From: an uncultured Pelagibacteraceae bacterium
GTDB lineage: Bacteria > Pseudomonadota > Alphaproteobacteria > Pelagibacterales > Pelagibacteraceae
Assembly: GCA_902604175.1 (NCBI GenBank)
Contig: CACKXR010000001.1
Coordinates: 37,039 to 101,038 of the forward strand
Length of the DNA: 64,000 bases
Direction of reading: 5' to 3'
This document shows positions 9,987-18,967 of the stretch, piece by piece; within the stretch, counting starts at the first letter, position 1, and each line of letters begins with the position of its first letter. Both the position numbers and the translations under genes were made by a program. Below the pieces are notes generated by a model. The model did no database searches. It was not told where the DNA came from and was given only the letters and a program-made list of their open reading frames with translations.

Positions 9987-10041
9987 AGCAATTGATTTGT
10001 AATCAATAGGTCCGCGGTTCGAATCCGTGCGGGGGCACCAT
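9987..10041 (+). repeat. 55-bp direct repeat, copy 2 (orphan tRNA-Thr 3' fragment; putative attR)
   Basis: Perfect match to 8653..8707; lacks the tRNA 5' half. Confidence 0.95.
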
Positions 10042-10105
10042 CATCCAAATAAATACACCTTTAATGCTTTGTTACATAAATTAACACATTCATAATCAAT
10101 TCCAT

Positions 10106-10243
10106 TTACCACGCAGTTAGTACCAAGCATTTAGCTACATCCTCAATACGAACGTAGCAACCCAAAAAAGACATAATTTTAAATGAAAAAAAACCAACTA
10201 TCAAAACAATTAGTATCAAAGCTAATGGATGAATTTTTTTCAT
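10106..10243 (-). CDS. Small membrane-anchored peptide (45 aa), possibly frameshifted
   Basis: MKKIHPLALILIVLIVGFFSFKIMSFLGCYVRIEDVAKCLVLTAW read from sequence; not in supplied ORF track. Confidence 0.3.
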   Translation of the reverse strand: MKKIHPLALILIVLIVGFFSFKIMSFLGCYVRIEDVAKCLVLTAW

Positions 10244-10311
10244 AAATAAGTATTTTTGACATCTGTTGGATGAGCAACTCCATCAATAACTAACTCCAAT
10301 TTATATTCCAT

Positions 10312-11082
10312 TTAATTTGTTTCTCTTCTTAATTGCTCAATTTTAATTTTTTTTTGAAGACTTCGATTTTTATCATAAAGAAGGTTAAACTTAATTTTGT
10401 TATTAGTTTTAATGATAATTGACTTAGCGTTTCTTACTTCTAGATTATCAGCAACAGCACTTATAGGTCTTTTAACTGGATTAAAATTAGTGATAGTAAT
10501 TTTAGATTTATCATTAACAATTTTCCCCTTCCATCTTCTTGGTCTAAAGGGACTAATTGGAGAAATAGATAATTTTTTTGAATTTAAGCTTAGTATTGGA
10601 CCATGAACTGATAAATTATAAGCAGTACTTCCTGCAGGTGTAGAGACTAAAACACCGTCGGAAACTAAATTTTTAATTATTTGTCTTGAACCTTGCTTGA
10701 TTGATAAAGATGCAGCTTGTCTGCTTTGTCTAAGAACAGAAACCTCATTAATAGCGAGTGATTTTTTTATTTTATTATTCTTATTTTTAACAGTCATTTC
10801 TAAAGGGGAAATTGAAATCATGTTAGCTTTTGTTAAATTTTTAATAATGTTTTTTGAGGAAAATATATTCATTAGAAAGCCATAATTTCCTGAGTTAATT
10901 CCATAAAAGTACTTTTTTGAATTCTTATTTTTTTTAAGTGTTTGAAGCATAAAACCATCACCTCCTATTACAATTATAAGGTTTAATTTTTTAAATTTGT
11001 TAGCTTCAATCTTTTTTGTGATTATATTTTTAATTCTAATAGATTTTTTATTTTTATCTGAAATGATTTGGAGTTTACTCAT
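10312..11082 (-). CDS. nadK: NAD kinase
   Basis: VIGGDGFMLQTLKK, GINSGNYGFLMN, VSDGVLVSTPAGSTAYNLSVHGPIL. Confidence 0.93.
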   Translation of the reverse strand: MSKLQIISDKNKKSIRIKNIITKKIEANKFKKLNLIIVIGGDGFMLQTLKKNKNSKKYFYGINSGNYGFLMNIFSSKNIIKNLTKANMISISPLEMTVKNKNNKIKKSLAINEVSVLRQSRQAASLSIKQGSRQIIKNLVSDGVLVSTPAGSTAYNLSVHGPILSLNSKKLSISPISPFRPRRWKGKIVNDKSKITITNFNPVKRPISAVADNLEVRNAKSIIIKTNNKIKFNLLYDKNRSLQKKIKIEQLRRETN

Positions 11083-11086
11083 TTAA

Positions 11087-11172
11087 TGGTGCCCTCGGCC
11101 AGACTCGAACTGGCACTCCGCAAGCGGCAAGGATTTTAAGTCCTTTGTGTCTACCAATTTCACCACGAGGGC
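11087..11172 (-). tRNA. tRNA-Leu (TAA anticodon)
   Basis: GCCCTCGTGGTGAAATTGGTAGACACAAAGGACTTAAAATCCTTGCC...CGAGGGCACCA. Confidence 0.95.
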
Positions 11173-11259
11173 ATTTGTGAATTTCATGAGTGTTTATGCT
11201 AATATTTATAGTTGAACAAGACCTATAAGTAAATTTTTTTTATTTTATCTCTTTTACTT

Positions 11260-12327
11260 TTAGTCTGCTTCTAGTTTGTGATCATTTCTATCAAATGCGT
11301 GCAAACCATCTAATTTGAAAGATAAACCAATTATATCATTTTCATTTCCAGGAGGTTGATCTGAACTAATTGCAAATATTGATTTACCTAAAATATTAAG
11401 TCCAACTATCCAATCTGCTCCAGTAGGCTGAATAGTTTCAATTGTACCATTAATATCTCCATTATCTTTTGATGTTAATTTTATAGACTCTGGTCTTATG
11501 CCTAATGTTTTAACATCAATTTTATCAAACTTTGTTTTATTTAATAAACTTGAGGCTAATTGTTCACCATCATTAAAATCTACAATATTCATTTGGGGAC
11601 TTCCTACAAATTTTGCAACAAAAAGAGATTTTGGATTTTTATATATTTCCATTGGTTTTGCTAGCTGTTCAATTATTCCTTTATTCATAACGGCTATTGA
11701 TGTAGCCAATGTCATAGCTTCCATTTGATCATGAGTAACAAAAACTATAGTGCAACCTAAAGTTTGATGTAACCTTTTTAATTCTGCTCTCATTTCTAAT
11801 CGAAGATTTGAATCTAAATTTGAGAGAGGTTCGTCTAATAGTAATAAATTAGGATTTACGGCCAACATTCTTGCCAGAGCAACCCTTTGTTGTTGTCCAC
11901 CAGACAACTCAGACGGATATCTATTTTTAAGATTTTTAAGTTGGAAAAGCTTTTCTAATTCTTCAAATCTTTTATCTTTTTCAGAGGAAGACACATTTTT
12001 CATATCAAGGCCAAAAACAATATTTTGGAATACAGTCATATGAGGCCAAAGCGCATAACTTTGAAACATTAAACCTAAGTTTCTTTTTTCGGTTTTTAAA
12101 TATTCTCCTGTATTAGATGAAAAATAGGTTTGATCTCCACAGAATATTTCACCACTATCTGGTCTTTCTAATCCAGCAATCATTCTTAATGTTGTTGTTT
12201 TTCCACATCCAGAAGGTCCTAATAAGCAAACAAATTCACCAGAAGGAAAGGTGACTGAAAGATTGTCAACAGCTAAAGAATTTCCTCCAAAATTTTTAAT
12301 TAAAGAATTTAATTTTATCTCAGACAT
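11260..12327 (-). CDS. ABC transporter ATP-binding protein, Fe(III)/spermidine-type (FbpC/PotA-like)
   Basis: Walker A GPSGCGKTTTLRMIAG, LSGGQQQRVALARML, TOBE-like C-terminus. Confidence 0.9.
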   Translation of the reverse strand: MSEIKLNSLIKNFGGNSLAVDNLSVTFPSGEFVCLLGPSGCGKTTTLRMIAGLERPDSGEIFCGDQTYFSSNTGEYLKTEKRNLGLMFQSYALWPHMTVFQNIVFGLDMKNVSSSEKDKRFEELEKLFQLKNLKNRYPSELSGGQQQRVALARMLAVNPNLLLLDEPLSNLDSNLRLEMRAELKRLHQTLGCTIVFVTHDQMEAMTLATSIAVMNKGIIEQLAKPMEIYKNPKSLFVAKFVGSPQMNIVDFNDGEQLASSLLNKTKFDKIDVKTLGIRPESIKLTSKDNGDINGTIETIQPTGADWIVGLNILGKSIFAISSDQPPGNENDIIGLSFKLDGLHAFDRNDHKLEAD

Positions 12328-14145
12328 TTACCCTCCTAATCCCGAAGCTAGATTTGTTTTTGTAACTCTATTCAAAATTAAAACCGATATCATAACTACC
12401 ACGCCGATTATTAATATAGTTGCATTCGCCAACTGAGTATATCCAAAATCTAAAAATCTGATTGATTGAGTTGTAAGTAGCTCTGTTCCTGGAGTTACTA
12501 ACATGACAACTAAACTTAACTCTTTCATTCCTGTTATAAATGGAAGAATTATCGCAATTACAAGTGCAGATTTTTGTAATGGAGCTAATATTGAAACTAT
12601 TCTTCTCCAAAAACCTGCGCCTAGTACCATACCAGCTTCCTCAGGTTCTGGTCCGACTTGCATCATTGCTGAAATACCAGATCTTGATGCATAAGGTAAA
12701 TAAGTTACTACCATTACCAAAATCAATAAGCTAATTGATCCATACAATGCAGGTATAGGTCCTCTGGCTACAGCAAATAAAGATAGGTAAGCTGCTGCAA
12801 ATGCTAAGCCTGGCATTAAATAAGGTAAGAAAGATATCTGTCTTAAAAAACCAGATATTAATGTTCCGGGCAAACGAACAACTGCATAACCAATTAGCAA
12901 ACCTAATACACCACATATTATTGATGCAGATCCAGCAATAAGAAAACTGTTTTTAAGTGCTGTCAAAACTTCTGGACTTGTAAACATTCCAGGTTGGTCC
13001 ATTCCTGGCACATTAACACCAGTCCAATACGCTAAACCAAAATTAGAAAACGAAAAATTACCTGGTTCTCTCATCAAAGTCGATAATGCTAAAACTACAA
13101 ATGGTCCAAGAGCAGCTAATAAAAAAATTAGCCATGCGAATATTGTAGTTGGTGTTCTAAATAGTCCTAATTTAGATGGTTGTCGTTTTATTCCCTTTCC
13201 TCCTACAGTTATAAATCTTTGCCACTTTCTTACTACCCAAATATCAACAAGTAGCAACATTACACCTATTAAACTTAATACTATTGCTAGTACAGCAACA
13301 ACACCTGACTCGTTTGATCTAACACTTGAATAAAGTGAGGTTGAAAGTAATGTATATTTAGCAGGTGTCCCTAATATGTATGGTGTAGCGAAGGTTCCTA
13401 AAGTTCTAGCAACTGTTAAAAGTAAAACTGACATAGTAGTTGGAATTAACAGTGGTAAAATAATTTTCGTCCAAATAGTTTTTGTTTTTGCTCCTAGAGT
13501 TGAAGCAACTTCTTCTAACTGTATATCTATTTTACTAAGTGCACTTGAAAATAGAAGAAATGCAAATGGAAAGTAACTTAATGCCATACAAATAGAAATT
13601 GGTAGTGGTCCATATGCAAGCCAATCTGGAGGCGTAAATCCAAAAGATTCTAACATACCAGGTGGGCCACTTATTTTTCTATTTTTAAACATTGTAAGCC
13701 ATGCTGTAGCCATAGCTTGTGAAGGAAGCATGTAAGGAATAATTAATAAAAATCCTAAATATCTTCTTCCAAAAATATTAGTGCTAGTAACTAATGAGGC
13801 CAAAATTAATCCCAATGCTAAAGCAATTAAAGTTGCGAAAAAAGATACAGTTATAGAGTTTTTTAAAGGTGTCCAAAAGATTTTTTCACTTATCGATGAA
13901 GTAAAAACCCTGTCTATGTACTTATAAGTAAACGCTCCATCTTTTCCTCCTGATAACATTGCGTCCATCATTGTTAAGGATACAGAGTTAGAAAAAATTG
14001 AAATTATTGGTGCAATAACAAGATAAGTTAAAATTATAACAAGAATTAAACCAATTATAAAACTTGGTTGTAGTAATAACCGTGAAATTTTTATCTTAAT
14101 ACGAATTAGTAAGGAATTTTGATTTGTTGTATTTAAAGAAACCAA
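12328..14145 (-). CDS. ABC transporter permease, fused two-domain FbpB-like (TTG start)
   Basis: 605 aa, two BPD transport domains; between ATPase and binding-protein genes. Confidence 0.88.
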   Translation of the reverse strand: MVSLNTTNQNSLLIRIKIKISRLLLQPSFIIGLILVIILTYLVIAPIISIFSNSVSLTMMDAMLSGGKDGAFTYKYIDRVFTSSISEKIFWTPLKNSITVSFFATLIALALGLILASLVTSTNIFGRRYLGFLLIIPYMLPSQAMATAWLTMFKNRKISGPPGMLESFGFTPPDWLAYGPLPISICMALSYFPFAFLLFSSALSKIDIQLEEVASTLGAKTKTIWTKIILPLLIPTTMSVLLLTVARTLGTFATPYILGTPAKYTLLSTSLYSSVRSNESGVVAVLAIVLSLIGVMLLLVDIWVVRKWQRFITVGGKGIKRQPSKLGLFRTPTTIFAWLIFLLAALGPFVVLALSTLMREPGNFSFSNFGLAYWTGVNVPGMDQPGMFTSPEVLTALKNSFLIAGSASIICGVLGLLIGYAVVRLPGTLISGFLRQISFLPYLMPGLAFAAAYLSLFAVARGPIPALYGSISLLILVMVVTYLPYASRSGISAMMQVGPEPEEAGMVLGAGFWRRIVSILAPLQKSALVIAIILPFITGMKELSLVVMLVTPGTELLTTQSIRFLDFGYTQLANATILIIGVVVMISVLILNRVTKTNLASGLGG

Positions 14146-14167
14146 TTTAACCTCTATTAAAATTTAT

Positions 14168-14193
14168 AAGGCGGTGTAAGATTACACCGCCTT
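14168..14193 (-). promoter_or_regulatory. Intercistronic hairpin between binding protein and permease genes
   Basis: aaggcggtgta-agat-tacaccgcctt, perfect 11-bp stem. Confidence 0.75.
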
Positions 14194-14210
14194 AATATTA
14201 AGCTTACTTA

Positions 14211-15323
14211 TTAATTACTATGTTTAATCCAAAAATCCATTAGATCAGCTCTACGATTGGCAACATTAGTATTATTTGAAACTAATAAAGTACCTTTCCA
14301 AGACTCAGCTGTTGGATATGGGTTATCAGGACTTGACCCTAGAGATGAGTTAGATGAATAGGCTCCTACTACACCAACCCATGGATTTGCACCTTCCTGT
14401 GTAAGCACATAATATGCAAGTAATCTAGCTGCATTTGGATGCGGAGATCCTTTTACAATTTGCATGTATGTAGGCTGATTTAAACCCTTAAACGGATCTA
14501 CTTCACATAAAGCTAATGCTAAATTTTTCTTAGCATTTTCTCTATGACGTCCTAAAGAGTAAATTCCAATAGGAGCTTTACTTTGACCTTTAGTTCCGAC
14601 AGCGACCGCTATTTCATAGTCTTCATTATATAAAACAGGATTGTTTTTTGCTAATCTTTTAACAAACTCTAACCCTGCATTTGCTTCTGTAACTTTTAGA
14701 TCTTTTCCATAATGTTTTTTGTAAGATGCAGCTAATTCATCTGATCTGTCTTCCATTGCTGAAAACATTTGAATCATCGAAGATGCTATACGTGGATCCC
14801 ACATATGAAATCTTCCAGCCCAATCTTTTTCAGTCAATTGCCACAATGATTTAATTGGACAACTATTTCCGTAAGTTTCAGAATTATAACCAATTACAAA
14901 AGGCTGCCACAGATATATTAGTGGTTTACTGCTGTCAGCAGGAATATCTTTAGCAACATAAGGTGGCACATAATTTTCAACCATTCCTTTTGGAGTTAGA
15001 ACAGTGTCTAAAAACGGTCCATCATCATAGCCAACTAAATCGACTATTACATTTCCTGAAGTAACTTCCCTAACAATTCTTTCAGTCATTTCAGAGTCTT
15101 TCATTTTAGTTGCATTAACTTTAATTCCGTATTTTGCTTCGAAAGCTGCAGCAACTTTTTTACCCATACGGCTTGAGTGCCAATATGTGTTTACTTCTCC
15201 TTCTTTTTGAGCAGCCGCAATCAATTCATCTAAAGTCATTGCAAATGAAACAACTGGCTGAAGTAATAAGGTCAGTCCAAAAAAGAATGAAGTAATTAAA
15301 CTAATAATTTTTTTCCTAGTCAT
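14211..15323 (-). CDS. ABC transporter periplasmic substrate-binding protein (Fe(III)-type family, substrate unverified)
   Basis: Signal peptide; LIAAAQKEGEVNTYWHSSRMGKKVAAAFEAKYGIKV typical of FbpA/AfuA-like SBPs; operon context. Confidence 0.82.
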   Translation of the reverse strand: MTRKKIISLITSFFFGLTLLLQPVVSFAMTLDELIAAAQKEGEVNTYWHSSRMGKKVAAAFEAKYGIKVNATKMKDSEMTERIVREVTSGNVIVDLVGYDDGPFLDTVLTPKGMVENYVPPYVAKDIPADSSKPLIYLWQPFVIGYNSETYGNSCPIKSLWQLTEKDWAGRFHMWDPRIASSMIQMFSAMEDRSDELAASYKKHYGKDLKVTEANAGLEFVKRLAKNNPVLYNEDYEIAVAVGTKGQSKAPIGIYSLGRHRENAKKNLALALCEVDPFKGLNQPTYMQIVKGSPHPNAARLLAYYVLTQEGANPWVGVVGAYSSNSSLGSSPDNPYPTAESWKGTLLVSNNTNVANRRADLMDFWIKHSN

Positions 15324-15469
15324 TTTTCCTCCATAGTTAAAGTATAATCAAAAATATTATCTAGATAAAAGGCATGATACAAGCTATTTGTAAGCATTCT
15401 TAACTAGACAAATAGATCTGTATTATTTAGTTTTTCGATAATTAAACTGTAAATTGTATTAATATTCTA

Positions 15470-16246
15470 ATGTCAAATAAATCTGAATTAGTAAAAATAT
15501 TTGAGAGTGCTGCTAGAGAGGCTGGGAAATTAATCAAAAAAGAATTTGGGAAAGTTACTGAGTCAAAAGTTCAATCAAAAGATTTAGGAGATTTCGTTAC
15601 GAATACTGATTTGGAAACTGAGAATATCTTACTTAATATATTAAAAAAATATTTTCCAAACTCATCATATTTAACAGAGGAGTCTGATCCATTTAAAGGT
15701 AACGATGAAACTATAGTTATTGATCCAATTGACGGAACTATTAATTTTATTCATGGAATACCTTCTATAGGAATAGTAATTGCTAGAGTTCACAAAGAAG
15801 AAATTACCGATGGAATTATATTTAATCCGGTGTCTGATGAGTTATTTTTTGCAACTAAAGATAAAGGTGCTTGGTGTAATAATGAAAAATTGATGGTATC
15901 TCAGAATAAAGAAATTGCCAACTGTTTAATTGGAGCAACAATTCCACATGCTAATCGTGGATACGAAAATTATTTAAATGAGATTGATAATGTTGCCAAA
16001 AAATGTGCTGGATTTAGATGCACAGGTTCAGCAGCAATTGATCTTAGTTTAGTAGCAAGTGGAAAAACTGATGCTTTTTATCAAAGAAATCTAAAATTAT
16101 GGGATATGTGTTCAGGAGTTTTAATTGTTAAGGAAGCCGGAGGATTGGTTACCCAACCAAATGGTAATGAATGGACAATTAACTCAACTGACATACTCGC
16201 ATCTAATGGGTTTATACATGAAAAAGTTCAAGTTAACTTTAAATAA
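15470..16246 (+). CDS. suhB: Inositol monophosphatase family protein
   Basis: DFVTNTDLETE, VIDPIDGTINFIHGIPS, LWDMCSGVLIVKEAGG. Confidence 0.88.
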   Translation: MSNKSELVKIFESAAREAGKLIKKEFGKVTESKVQSKDLGDFVTNTDLETENILLNILKKYFPNSSYLTEESDPFKGNDETIVIDPIDGTINFIHGIPSIGIVIARVHKEEITDGIIFNPVSDELFFATKDKGAWCNNEKLMVSQNKEIANCLIGATIPHANRGYENYLNEIDNVAKKCAGFRCTGSAAIDLSLVASGKTDAFYQRNLKLWDMCSGVLIVKEAGGLVTQPNGNEWTINSTDILASNGFIHEKVQVNFK

Positions 16247-16440
16247 TTTATTAATTTATCCCTTTGACTTCTAGTCAGCTTCTAGTTTCAGTAAATTAAT
16301 TAAGCCTTGTTTTTCAATCTAAATTTAAAGCTAAATTAAAGAAATGGATGTAAAAAATATTAAAAACATTAAAATTAGAATATCTAAGTAGGACAAAATT
16401 AAAGATGAATAAATATCTTTTATAATTATGATTATAAATA

Positions 16441-16644
16441 ATGAAAAAAGATACTATTAAATCTCACTTAAAAAAAAAAGCGCAATCAAAGCTCGCTTTA
16501 TCAATTAGCTTGTTTATTGCACTCTTAACCTCAACTGGATACATCTTTAATTCAAAAGGAATAATTTTTCTATTCTATATTTCTTGTTTTGTATTTCTCT
16601 ACAATTTAGTAATCCACTTCTTATTAGAAAAATTTGATATTTAA
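16441..16644 (+). CDS. Small two-TM hypothetical membrane protein
   Basis: 67-aa ORF with hydrophobic segments. Confidence 0.5.
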   Translation: MKKDTIKSHLKKKAQSKLALSISLFIALLTSTGYIFNSKGIIFLFYISCFVFLYNLVIHFLLEKFDI

Positions 16645-16646
16645 TA

Positions 16647-16793
16647 ATGATTAAAACACTCATTAAATTAAAAATATTAAAATTTATACTAATTGGTGGT
16701 GTATCAGCAGCTTATATTTTTAAGAGATATTGTGATCAAAAAAATAAATTAAAAAGTAAAAAAGAAAAAAAACCTTTACTTATTACTCGTTAA
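16647..16793 (+). CDS. Small hypothetical membrane peptide (48 aa)
   Basis: MIKTLIKLKILKFILIGGVSAAYIFKRYCDQKNKLKSKKEKKPLLITR read from sequence, immediately downstream of 16441..16644; below ORF-track cutoff. Confidence 0.4.
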   Translation: MIKTLIKLKILKFILIGGVSAAYIFKRYCDQKNKLKSKKEKKPLLITR

Positions 16794-16834
16794 AATTTTT
16801 GTGTACGTTTTAATTCATATTAATTTATTTAAAA

Positions 16835-17638
16835 ATGAAGAAAATTTATAAAATATTAATATTTACTGATCTTGATGGCTCTCTCCTTCATAGAGACACA
16901 TTTGAATTTGATCTAATAAAAGATTATCTCAAACAGTTACTATCTAGAGGTATTTTTATAATACCTAACACAAGTAAAACAGAAAAAGAGATGTTAGAAT
17001 TTAATAATGAGCTAGGCACGAGTTTACCACATATTGCTGAAAATGGTGCGGTTATAAAAGGTTTAGATTTACTAAACTCTAATTTACCTAAAGAATTAAT
17101 CCTAAGTAAAGAAAAAGATAATCTGATAAAAATTTTTGAAAATTCAGTTCCATTAAATTTACAAAATAAATGTAGATGGTTATCTGAAATGGATAAAAAA
17201 AAACAAAGTTTAATTTTTGGTTTAAAAGATGAAAAACTTAAAATGGCTTTAGATCGAAAATACACTATTCCTTTTATATTTGAGGGAACAAAAAATGAAA
17301 AAAAAGAATTATCTAAAGTAATTAAAAAAAGTGGTTTAGCTTTACAAGAAGGTGGTAGGGTTATTAATTTAACAGATAAAGTAAATAAAGCTAAAGCACT
17401 TCAAGTATTTGTTAGATTTTTTAAAAAAAATAATACAGATGTAAAAACAATAGCAGTTGGTGATAACTATAACGATTTAGATATGCTAAAAATTAGCGAT
17501 TTTCCTTGCTTAGTATTCAATGATAAATTTACACTTGATGAAATTCCTATTAAAAACTTGATAATAACAAATAAGCCATCTCCTGAGGGCTGGGCAGATG
17601 TGATCAAAACAGCTCTGGTTAAAATTAATAAAAATTAA
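16835..17638 (+). CDS. HAD-family mannosyl/glucosyl-3-phosphoglycerate phosphatase
   Basis: FTDLDGSLLHRDTFEFD, PNTSKTEKEM, ENGAVIKG, VGDNYNDLDML; adjacent GT81-like synthase. Confidence 0.85.
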   Translation: MKKIYKILIFTDLDGSLLHRDTFEFDLIKDYLKQLLSRGIFIIPNTSKTEKEMLEFNNELGTSLPHIAENGAVIKGLDLLNSNLPKELILSKEKDNLIKIFENSVPLNLQNKCRWLSEMDKKKQSLIFGLKDEKLKMALDRKYTIPFIFEGTKNEKKELSKVIKKSGLALQEGGRVINLTDKVNKAKALQVFVRFFKKNNTDVKTIAVGDNYNDLDMLKISDFPCLVFNDKFTLDEIPIKNLIITNKPSPEGWADVIKTALVKINKN

Positions 17639-17649
17639 TATCATGATCT

Positions 17650-18870
17650 ATGAGTGAATTTTCACAAAATGGAATAATTTCAACGCTTCATGATTTTGGA
17701 ACAAAGTCTTTAGAGCAAATTGAAAAAGAGCTTTTAGGTTTCTCTAAAGAGAGAAAAATGGAACTTATTTTACCATGTCTTTATTCAGAATTAAAAGGTG
17801 ATGCATTGCCAAAGATTGTAGGGGAGATAAGTAAAACTAACTACATTCACCACATAATAATAGGTTTAGATCAAGCAAGTGAAGCACAGGCAAGAAGAGC
17901 ATGGACTTTTTTTGAAAAATTAGAAACTCCATTTACTATTCTGTGGAATGATGGACCTAATTTAAAAAAATTAGACAAAGAATTACAAAAAAAAGGATTG
18001 GCACCGAACGAACAAGGAAAAGGGAGAAACGTTTGGTATTGCATAGGAATGTCTATTGCAAGAGATAGTGCCAGATCTGTTGCATTACATGATTGTGATA
18101 TTAAGACTTATGACAGGAGGATGTTGGCAAAATTATTTTATCCAGTTGTAAATCCCCTTTTTAATTTTGAATTTTGTAAAGGATATTATCCTCGAGTGGC
18201 TGATAATAAAATGAATGGACGTGTAGCAAGACTTTTAGTATTTCCTTTATTAAATGCCTTGGAAAAAACTATTGGCAAAAGTGATTATTTAGATTTTATG
18301 AAGTCATTTAAGTATCCACTAGCAGGTGAGTTCTCGTTTAGAAGAAATATTTTACCTGAACTTAGAATTTCATCAGATTGGGGTATAGAAATTGGAATTT
18401 TGTCAGAAATGCAAAGAAATTTTTCACCTCAAAATATTTGCCAGGTAGATCTAGCAGATACTTACGATCATAAGCACCAAGATTTATCTCTAGACGATGA
18501 AAAGAAAGGTTTATCAAGAATGTCTATTGATATTATTAAAACCTTTATCAAAAAATTAGCTACACAAGGTCATTCTTTTAGTAGGGAACAATTAAGATCA
18601 TTAAAAGCAACCTATTACAGATCTGCTTTAGATCTTATAGATGCTTACAGGGCTGATGCTGAAATAAATGGTTTAAAATTTGACTCTCACACTGAAGAAA
18701 AAGCAGTTGAGTTATTTTCTAGTAACATAATTCGAGCTGGAGAGGATTTTTATCTAAACCCAATGGATGCTCCTTTTATTCCTACTTGGAGTAGAGTTAA
18801 AAGTGCTATACCAGATTTTTTAATTAGATTGGAAAAAGCTGTTAATGAAGATAACAGACAATATCTTTAA
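17650..18870 (+). CDS. gpgS: Glucosyl-3-phosphoglycerate synthase-like glycosyltransferase (GT81)
   Basis: ILWNDGP, GKGRNVWYCIGMSIARDSARSVALHDCDIKTYDRRMLAKL, PLAGEFSFRRNI. Confidence 0.83.
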   Translation: MSEFSQNGIISTLHDFGTKSLEQIEKELLGFSKERKMELILPCLYSELKGDALPKIVGEISKTNYIHHIIIGLDQASEAQARRAWTFFEKLETPFTILWNDGPNLKKLDKELQKKGLAPNEQGKGRNVWYCIGMSIARDSARSVALHDCDIKTYDRRMLAKLFYPVVNPLFNFEFCKGYYPRVADNKMNGRVARLLVFPLLNALEKTIGKSDYLDFMKSFKYPLAGEFSFRRNILPELRISSDWGIEIGILSEMQRNFSPQNICQVDLADTYDHKHQDLSLDDEKKGLSRMSIDIIKTFIKKLATQGHSFSREQLRSLKATYYRSALDLIDAYRADAEINGLKFDSHTEEKAVELFSSNIIRAGEDFYLNPMDAPFIPTWSRVKSAIPDFLIRLEKAVNEDNRQYL

Positions 18871-18967
18871 TTATCCAAAGACAATTTTGTGAAAAAATTT
18901 TTCTAATTGATATACCTGATTTATTAAAATAAATTAATCTACATCATTAAAATAATTGATATGAGAG

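Larger units (their letters stand above)
8707..10041. mobile_element. Putative tRNA-Thr-associated mini-island carrying two pilin-like genes
   Basis: Flanked by intact tRNA-Thr on the left and a displaced 3' tRNA fragment on the right; no integrase ORF inside. Confidence 0.65.

Noticed and set aside
9987-10041. Second tRNA-Thr gene
   Set aside because: Lacks the 5' acceptor strand and D arm; it is a 3' fragment, not a functional tRNA.
8707-10041. Complete prophage or autonomous integrative element
   Set aside because: No integrase, excisionase, replication or structural gene in either strand of the interval.
12368-12916. ORFs at 12368..12610, 12503..12694, 12540..12734 and 12731..12916
   Set aside because: Alternate or antisense frames inside the well-supported ABC permease gene.
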